From positions 1 through 64,000 of the forward strand of contig JBGANR010000011.1 in the NCBI GenBank assembly GCA_044222225.1: DNA of 64,000 nucleotides. The letters are read 5' to 3'. This DNA is from JBGANR01 sp044222225. GTDB lineage: Bacteria > Actinomycetota > Actinomycetes > Mycobacteriales > Mycobacteriaceae. This document shows, piece by piece, positions 59,142 to 64,000 of the stretch. Within the stretch, counting starts at the first letter, position 1; each line of letters starts with the position of its first letter. A model generated the notes under the pieces. It was not told the DNA's origin. It did no database searches and saw only the letters and a program-made list of their open reading frames with translations. Made by a program: the position numbers and the translations under genes.

Positions 59142-60786
59142 GATGCACCGCCGGATTCGTCTCCCGCGCACGCGCGGCCACCTGACCGACGGGCCGCAGC
59201 GGCAGCGGACTGCCCACGAGCTTGTGCCCGCGCACCAGCGGCAAGGTCAGCCGGAAGCAGGCTCCGCGGCCGGGCTCGCCCCACGCCTCCAACCGGCCGA
59301 GATGCAGCCGGGCGTCCTCGATGCTGATGGCGAGCCCCAGACCGGTGCCGCCGTTGCGACGCACCCGGGACGGATCCGATCGCCAGAACCGGTTGAACAC
59401 GAGTTTCTCCTCCCCCGGCCGCAGTCCGACGCCCTCGTCGAGGACGGTGACGGCGACGGCGTCGGCGTCGGCCCGCATCCGCAGCATCACCGGCTTGCCG
59501 TTGGAATGGTCGATCGCGTTGGCGAGCAGGTTGCGCATGATGCGCTCGACGCGTCGCGAGTCGACCTCCGCGTGCACCGGCTCCGGGGGCAGATCGACGA
59601 CGAGTTCGGTGCCGGACTCCTCCGCGATCCGCGAGACGGTGGCCAGGGCGAGCCGGATCGGCACCGCCATGTCCACCCGGTGCGCCGACAGCTCGGCGAC
59701 GCCGGCGTCGTGCCGGGAGATCTCCAGCAGCTCGTCGAGCAGCGTCTCGAAGCGGTCGAGCTCGGCCACGAGCAACTCGGTGGCGCGCCGCATCATCGGA
59801 TCGAGATCGTCGCGGCCGTCGTGGATCATGTCGGCGGCCATGCGGACCGTGGTCAGCGGCGTCCGCAGCTCGTGGCTGACGTCGGAGGTGAACTGCCGCT
59901 GCAGGCTGCCGAACTCCTCCAACTGACGGATCTGCCGCGACAACGACTCGGCCATCTCGTTGAACGAGACGGCGAGCCGCGCCATGTCGTCCTCGCCGTG
60001 GACGGGCATCCGCTCCTTGAGCCGCCCCTCCGCGAACCGGGACGCGATGCGCGCGGCACTGCGCACCGGCTGCACCACCTGCCGTGAGACGACATAGGTG
60101 ATGACGGCGAAGAGCAGCACCAGGATGAGCGAGCCCACCCCGAGCGTGCCGCGGACCAGCGAGATCATGCTCTCCTCGCTGCTGAGCGGGAAGACGAGAT
60201 AGAGCTCGAGCGGACCGTATCCGGTGTTCGACGGGCTGCCGACGATGAGCGCCGGCGTCGTCCGGTCGTCGCTCGTGATGGTCGTGTACTGGTAGCTGAC
60301 GCGGCCCTGCTGCACCATCGTCCGCAGCGCGTGCGGGACGTCCGCGGCCGGGCCGGCCGACGCGGGCGAGGACGGCGGCGTGGCCTGCAGGATGAGCACG
60401 GCGTCGAAGGCCGCACGCTGCACGGCGAGGCTCGCGTCGGCCGTCGACGTCGCATCCAGCAGGACGTAGCGGGCGCTGGCGAGCCGCGTCTCCATCGGCG
60501 CGTTGTCCGTCGGATTGGCCAGCTCCCGCTCCAGCGAGACGCGGCTGCGGTCGAGCTGCTCGGTGGCCGCGGTCACCTTGGCCTCCAGCAGCCGGTCGGC
60601 GATCTGGCTCGTCAGCAGGAACCCGACGACGCTGAGCACGATCGCCGCGAGCAGGAGCGTCGTCCCGACCACGCGCAACTGCAGCGACCGCCGCCATCGC
60701 CAGCCCAGCTCCCGCAGCAGCCAACGGGCGTGGAGCAGCATCGGCGCGAACGCCGCGGCGATCACACGGCGGACGCGCTCGATCAC
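59131..60786 (-). CDS. mtrB: MtrB, sensor histidine kinase
   Basis: This 551-residue kinase has two membrane helices (about 40-62 and 198-220) with an extracellular loop between, a HAMP domain (VQPVRSAARIASRFAEGRL), the HisKA phospho-His in TSDVSHELRTPLTTV and HATPase motifs (RNLLANAIDHS, DEGVGLRPGE, GGTGLGLAISI). It phosphorylates MtrA. The GTG at 60786 overlaps the mtrA stop by 4 nt (GTGA), and its 3' end overlaps lpqB, so the three genes form one operon. Confidence 0.96.
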   Translation of the reverse strand: MIERVRRVIAAAFAPMLLHARWLLRELGWRWRRSLQLRVVGTTLLLAAIVLSVVGFLLTSQIADRLLEAKVTAATEQLDRSRVSLERELANPTDNAPMETRLASARYVLLDATSTADASLAVQRAAFDAVLILQATPPSSPASAGPAADVPHALRTMVQQGRVSYQYTTITSDDRTTPALIVGSPSNTGYGPLELYLVFPLSSEESMISLVRGTLGVGSLILVLLFAVITYVVSRQVVQPVRSAARIASRFAEGRLKERMPVHGEDDMARLAVSFNEMAESLSRQIRQLEEFGSLQRQFTSDVSHELRTPLTTVRMAADMIHDGRDDLDPMMRRATELLVAELDRFETLLDELLEISRHDAGVAELSAHRVDMAVPIRLALATVSRIAEESGTELVVDLPPEPVHAEVDSRRVERIMRNLLANAIDHSNGKPVMLRMRADADAVAVTVLDEGVGLRPGEEKLVFNRFWRSDPSRVRRNGGTGLGLAISIEDARLHLGRLEAWGEPGRGACFRLTLPLVRGHKLVGSPLPLRPVGQVAARARETNPAVHRAT

Positions 60787-61460
60787 GGCGGCCCGGCTTT
60801 GTAGCCGACACCCCTGACGGTGAGGATGATCTCGGGGTGCTCGGGATCGTCGCCGAGCTTGGCGCGCAGCCGCTGGATGTGCACGTTGACGATCCGCGGG
60901 TCGGCCGGGTGGTCGTAGCCCCACACCGATTCGAGCAGCATGTCGCGCGTGAAGACCTGACGCGGCTTGCGAGCCATCGCCCCGAGGATGTCGAACTCCA
61001 GCGGCGTCACCGACACGGGCTCGCCGTTCTTCGTGACGCGGTGCGCGGCGATGTCCATCGACACCGGACCGATCTCCAGCATCTCGCTGGCCGGCAGCTC
61101 CTGGCGCCGCAGCTGCGCCCGGATCCGGGCGACGAGCTCCTTGAGCCGGAACGGCTTGACCATGTAGTCGTCGGCGCCGGACTCCAGCCCGAGCACGACG
61201 TCGATCTCGTCGGAGCGGGCGGTGAGCATGATGATCGGCACGCCAGAGTCATGACGCACGGCGCGGCAGACGTCGATGCCGTTCATGCCGGGCAGCATGA
61301 GGTCGAGCAGGATGAGATCCGGGCGCAACTCCGCCGCGGCCTTGACGGCCTCGATGCCGTCGCCGACGACGAGCGGCTCGAAGCCCTCACCTCGAAGCCC
61401 GATCGTCAGCATCTCCGCCAGGGCCGCGTCGTCATCGACGACGAGAATCCTCGTCTTCAT
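60783..61460 (-). CDS. mtrA: MtrA, OmpR-family response regulator
   Basis: This 225-residue regulator has a receiver domain (ILVVDDDAALAEMLTIGL, phospho-Asp53 in LILLDLMLPGMNGIDV, conserved Lys in YMVKPFRLKEL) and an OmpR-type winged helix (TPLEFDILGAMARKPRQVF, RIVNVHIQRLRAKLG). It is the essential actinobacterial regulator of cell division, cell wall and oriC-linked genes. No clear Shine-Dalgarno is visible. It is divergent from tmk across 86 bp. Confidence 0.97.
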   Translation of the reverse strand: MKTRILVVDDDAALAEMLTIGLRGEGFEPLVVGDGIEAVKAAAELRPDLILLDLMLPGMNGIDVCRAVRHDSGVPIIMLTARSDEIDVVLGLESGADDYMVKPFRLKELVARIRAQLRRQELPASEMLEIGPVSMDIAAHRVTKNGEPVSVTPLEFDILGAMARKPRQVFTRDMLLESVWGYDHPADPRIVNVHIQRLRAKLGDDPEHPEIILTVRGVGYKAGPP

Positions 61461-61534
61461 AGAAGCATCGTCGCATCGAGCGCGCGGAAACGACGCACTG
61501 CCGCGCCGAACGCGGCTCCTTCCCCCGGCGACGA

Positions 61535-61540
61535 TACGAT
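61535..61540 (+). promoter_or_regulatory. -10 element of tmk, leaderless start
   Basis: TACGAT lies 6 nt before the GTG at 61547 with no Shine-Dalgarno. Confidence 0.5.
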
Positions 61541-61546
61541 CGCCGG

Positions 61547-62185
61547 GTGGGACTGCTCATCGCGGTGGAGGGGATCGACGGCGCCGGCAAGCGCACCGTC
61601 GTCGACGGACTGACCCGCCGCTGGACCACCACGGGACTCACGGTCACGTCCTTCGCGTTCCCCCGCTACGGGCAGGCGTTGACGGCCGATCTCGCCTCGG
61701 AGGCCTTGCACGGCGCCCACGGCGACCTGCGGAGTTCCGCCTATGCGATGGCGCTGCTGTTCGCGCTCGACCGCCGTGACGCCGCCGACGAGATCCGGCG
61801 GGCCGTCGCGGCCACGGACATCGTCGTACTCGACCGCTATGTCGCGTCGAACGCCGCCTACACGGCCGCCCGCCTTCACGAGGACATGGACGGACCGGCG
61901 ACGCTCTGGGTGCGCGACCTGGAGTTCTCCCGGTTCGGCGTACCGGTCCCGGACCGGCAGTTGCTGCTCGGGGTGGCGCCGCGCATCGCGATGGGACGGG
62001 CCGCGAGCCGCGCGCAGGCGGACCCGGGACGTCCGCGCGATCACTACGAGCGCGACGCCGACTTGCAGCACGCCGTCTACGGGCGCTATGCCGATCTCGC
62101 CGCGACCGGCTGGGCGAGCCCGTGGACCGTCGTGGACGACGGAACCGACCTCGACGGCCTCGCCGCGGACATCGCCCGGACGTAA
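61547..62185 (+). CDS. tmk: thymidylate kinase
   Basis: This 212-residue dTMP kinase has the P-loop EGIDGAGKRTVVDGL, the FAFPRYGQ strand, the DRY motif in VVLDRYVASNAAYTAAR and the lid segment RAQADPGRPRDHYERD. The KRT P-loop ending and the SNAAY segment match the mycobacterial enzyme. It converts dTMP to dTDP. In mycobacteria tmk lies in the same direction as mtrA and sahH; here it is inverted and divergent from mtrA, convergent with sahH, with its own leaderless promoter. Confidence 0.95.
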   Translation: MGLLIAVEGIDGAGKRTVVDGLTRRWTTTGLTVTSFAFPRYGQALTADLASEALHGAHGDLRSSAYAMALLFALDRRDAADEIRRAVAATDIVVLDRYVASNAAYTAARLHEDMDGPATLWVRDLEFSRFGVPVPDRQLLLGVAPRIAMGRAASRAQADPGRPRDHYERDADLQHAVYGRYADLAATGWASPWTVVDDGTDLDGLAADIART

Positions 62186-62197
62186 CCGACCGGTACT

Positions 62198-62252
62198 TGT
62201 CGCTGACAGAGCCGACGCGACGATATACGTCGCGTCGCCCCTGTCAGCGACA
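62198..62252. terminator. long hairpin between tmk and sahH
   Basis: TGTCGCTGACAG (62198-62209) pairs with CTGTCAGCGACA (62241-62252), and inside it GACGCGACG (62214-62222) pairs with CGTCGCGTC (62228-62236) around ATATA. It lies 12 bp after the tmk stop and 7 bp beyond the convergent sahH stop, with GATTTC following on the plus strand. Confidence 0.8.
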
Positions 62253-62259
62253 GATTTCG

Positions 62260-63723
62260 TCAGTAGCGGTAGTGATCCGGCTTGTACGGGCCCTCGACGT
62301 CGACGCCGATGTACTCCGCCTGCTCCTTGGTGAGCTTGGTGAGCGTGCCGCCGAGCGCCTCGACGTGGATGCGGGCGACCTTCTCGTCGAGATGCTTGGG
62401 CAGCCGGAAGACCTCGTTGGCGTACTCGTCCGGCTTCGTCCACAGCTCGATCTGGGCGATGACCTGGTTGGAGAAGCTGTTGCTCATGACGAACGACGGG
62501 TGCCCGGTGGCGTTGCCCAGGTTGAGCAGCCGGCCCTCGCTGAGCACGAGGATCGAGTGGCCGTCCGGGAACGTCCACAGGTCGACCTGCGGCTTGATCG
62601 TCGTGCGGGTCATGCCCGGCGCCGATTCCAGACCGGCCATGTCGATCTCGTTGTCGAAGTGACCGATGTTGCCGAGGATCGCCTGGTTCTTCATCCGCTC
62701 CATGTGCGAGAACCGGATGATGTCGAAGTTGCCGGTCGCGGTGATGACGATGTCGGCATTGGCGATCGCGTCGTCCACGGTGACGACGTCGAAGCCGTCC
62801 ATGAGCGCCTGCAACGCGTTGATCGGGTCGACCTCGGTGACCTGGACGCGCGCGCCCTGCCCGGCGAGCGACTCGGCGCAGCCCTTGCCGACGTCGCCGT
62901 AACCGCAGACCAGCACCTTCTTGCCGCCGATGAGGACGTCGGTGCCGCGGTTGATGCCGTCGACGAGCGAATGCCGGGTGCCGTACTTGTTGTCGAACTT
63001 GCTCTTGGTCACCGAGTCGTTGACGTTGATGGCCGGGAACGTCAGCTCGCCCGCGGCGGCGAACTGGTAGAGCCGCAGGACGCCGGTCGTCGTCTCCTCG
63101 GTGACGCCGCGAACGGAATCGGCGATCGTCGACCACTTGGTCGGCTCGGTCGCCATCCGCTCGCGCAGCAGGTCGAGGAAGACGGCGTATTCGGCCGAAT
63201 GCTCCTCGGCGGGCGCAGGCACGAGCCCGGCACGCTCGAACTGCGCGCCGCGCAGCACGAGCATCGTGGCGTCACCGCCGTCGTCGAGGATCATGTTGGT
63301 CGGTTCCGCCGGCCACGTCAGCATCTGCTCGGCCGCCCACCAGTACTCGGTGAGCGTCTCGCCCTTCCACGCGAAGACCGGGACGCCGCGCGGCTCCTCG
63401 ACCGTGCCGTACGGGCCGACGACGACCGCCGCCGCCGCGTGGTCCTGCGTCGAGAAGATGTTGCACGACGCCCAGCGCACCTGGGCGCCGAGACTGACGA
63501 GCGTCTCGATGAGCACCGCGGTCTGCACCGTCATGTGCAGCGAACCGGAGATGCGCGCGCCCTTGAGCGGCTGCACGTCGGCGTATTCGCGGCGCAGCGA
63601 CATGAGACCGGGCATCTCGTGCTCGGCGAGCCGGATCTCGTTGCGACCGAACTCGGCGAGCGACAGGTCGGCGACCTTGAAATCGATGCCGCCTCGGACG
63701 TCGGCGACGGGGGCCGTGCTCAT
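62260..63723 (-). CDS. ahcY: S-adenosylhomocysteine hydrolase
   Basis: This 487-residue enzyme has the family signatures SGSLHMTVQTAVLIETL, SCNIFSTQDHAAAAV, the catalytic NDSVTKSKFDNKYG, the NAD-binding VCGYGDVGKGCA and the C-terminal KPDHYRY. It splits S-adenosylhomocysteine into adenosine and homocysteine with bound NAD, sustaining methylation reactions. GAGGAG lies 8 nt before the ATG. I saw no S-adenosylhomocysteine riboswitch in the short upstream region. It corresponds to Rv3248c. Confidence 0.97.
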   Translation of the reverse strand: MSTAPVADVRGGIDFKVADLSLAEFGRNEIRLAEHEMPGLMSLRREYADVQPLKGARISGSLHMTVQTAVLIETLVSLGAQVRWASCNIFSTQDHAAAAVVVGPYGTVEEPRGVPVFAWKGETLTEYWWAAEQMLTWPAEPTNMILDDGGDATMLVLRGAQFERAGLVPAPAEEHSAEYAVFLDLLRERMATEPTKWSTIADSVRGVTEETTTGVLRLYQFAAAGELTFPAINVNDSVTKSKFDNKYGTRHSLVDGINRGTDVLIGGKKVLVCGYGDVGKGCAESLAGQGARVQVTEVDPINALQALMDGFDVVTVDDAIANADIVITATGNFDIIRFSHMERMKNQAILGNIGHFDNEIDMAGLESAPGMTRTTIKPQVDLWTFPDGHSILVLSEGRLLNLGNATGHPSFVMSNSFSNQVIAQIELWTKPDEYANEVFRLPKHLDEKVARIHVEALGGTLTKLTKEQAEYIGVDVEGPYKPDHYRY

Positions 63724-63790
63724 GGAATCACTCCTCGGGAATATACGGACTGCGACCCCACACGGTAGATGAGGACATCCACCACGCCGA

Positions 63791-63817
63791 CCTCCGGCCG
63801 CCGGCCGCGGTCGGAGG
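63791..63817 (-). terminator. weak hairpin after the permease gene
   Basis: CCTCCG (63791-63796) pairs with CGGAGG (63812-63817) around a GC-rich inner part. It lies 13 nt after the permease stop on the minus strand, before the sahH promoter. Confidence 0.35.
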
Positions 63818-63829
63818 ATCGGCGCGGCG

Positions 63830-64000
63830 TCAGATCTCGCCGCGCTCCGCCTTCCCCACGCGGGAGTGCCGCATGGAGTAGAGGAAGTACACGGCGACGC
63901 CGATCACCATCCAGATGAGGAACCGGATCCAGGTCAGCGCCGAGAGGTTGAGCATGAGCCACAGGCACGTGACGATGGCGAGCACCGGGATGATCGGTCC
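63830..64000 (-). CDS. C-terminus of an APC-family amino acid permease (partial)
   Basis: The last 56 codons of a minus-strand gene read GPIIPVLAIVTCLWLMLN, then LTWIRFLIWMVIGVAVYFLY and the basic ending MRHSRVGKAERGEI. Two closely spaced membrane helices followed by a short basic tail, with the LTWIRF block between them, are typical of the C-terminus of cationic amino acid permeases of the APC superfamily. The rest lies beyond the right edge. It is upstream of sahH on the same strand. Confidence 0.8.
   Translation of the reverse strand, partial: GPIIPVLAIVTCLWLMLNLSALTWIRFLIWMVIGVAVYFLYSMRHSRVGKAERGEI

Noticed and set aside
63724..63790. S-adenosylhomocysteine riboswitch before sahH
   Set aside because: The upstream interval is short and I found no compatible stem arrangement.

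Overview
The window is a high-GC actinobacterial chromosome segment. Gene order follows the Mycobacterium tuberculosis Rv3193c-Rv3248c block almost gene for gene: UPF0182, Lon/PDZ protease, DUF2342, Rv3196, ABC1 kinase, whiB7, uvrD2, mrx1, nudC, K+ channel, adnBA, lipV, ATL, moeZ, DUF3152, TetR, DUF3107, ferritin-like, rhlE, Rv3212, parA, diacylglycerol-kinase-like, whiB1, pdtaS, rshA-sigH, HMCES, aroA, rsgA, desA3, secA1, hpf, comF, lpqB-mtrB-mtrA, tmk, sahH. WhiB proteins, MtrAB-LpqB, AdnAB and mycoredoxin point to the order Mycobacteriales. The 16S 5' end resembles Dietzia or Tsukamurella from memory only, so the genus is not settled.

Layout. Positions 1-1242 hold the 5' end of a 16S gene on the minus strand with its leader and two promoters, a decayed reading frame, and an initiator tRNA with a strong hairpin. 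Positions 1.3-10 kb hold conserved actinobacterial genes. Positions 10.1-22 kb hold the whiB7 resistance regulator with a long leader, then uvrD2, mycoredoxin, NudC, a potassium channel and the AdnAB recombination nuclease. Positions 22-34 kb hold small enzymes, regulators, the RhlE helicase, a ParA-like ATPase and a lipid-kinase-like protein. Positions 34.3-38.4 kb are regulatory: whiB1 behind two CRP-type sites, the PdtaS sensor kinase, the 24-residue ribosomal protein bL37, and rshA-sigH. Positions 38.4-42.8 kb hold a lipase-like protein, HMCES, aroA and rsgA. Positions 42.8-46.8 kb interrupt the conserved order with an HTH/PIN pair, a two-component system and a DUF4352 membrane protein. 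Positions 46.8-52.4 kb are lipid-related: two tandem desaturases and a WS/DGAT homologue. Positions 52.5-64 kb hold secA, hpf, comF, lpqB-mtrB-mtrA, tmk (inverted), sahH and the end of an APC permease.

How it works together. Much of the window is stress response and envelope homeostasis: WhiB7 (translation inhibitors), SigH/RshA and Mrx1 (thiol stress), UvrD2 and AdnAB (DNA repair), HMCES (abasic sites), MtrAB-LpqB (cell wall and division) and PdtaS. The most informative non-coding parts are the whiB7 leader (WhiB7-type promoter, 49-codon uORF, hairpin), a SigH-type promoter placed to make a longer SigH isoform, two CRP-type palindromes before whiB1, a triple 15-bp repeat before the desaturases, and many start codons 6-8 nt after a -10 hexamer, indicating leaderless mRNAs. 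No insertion sequence, prophage or CRISPR array was seen.
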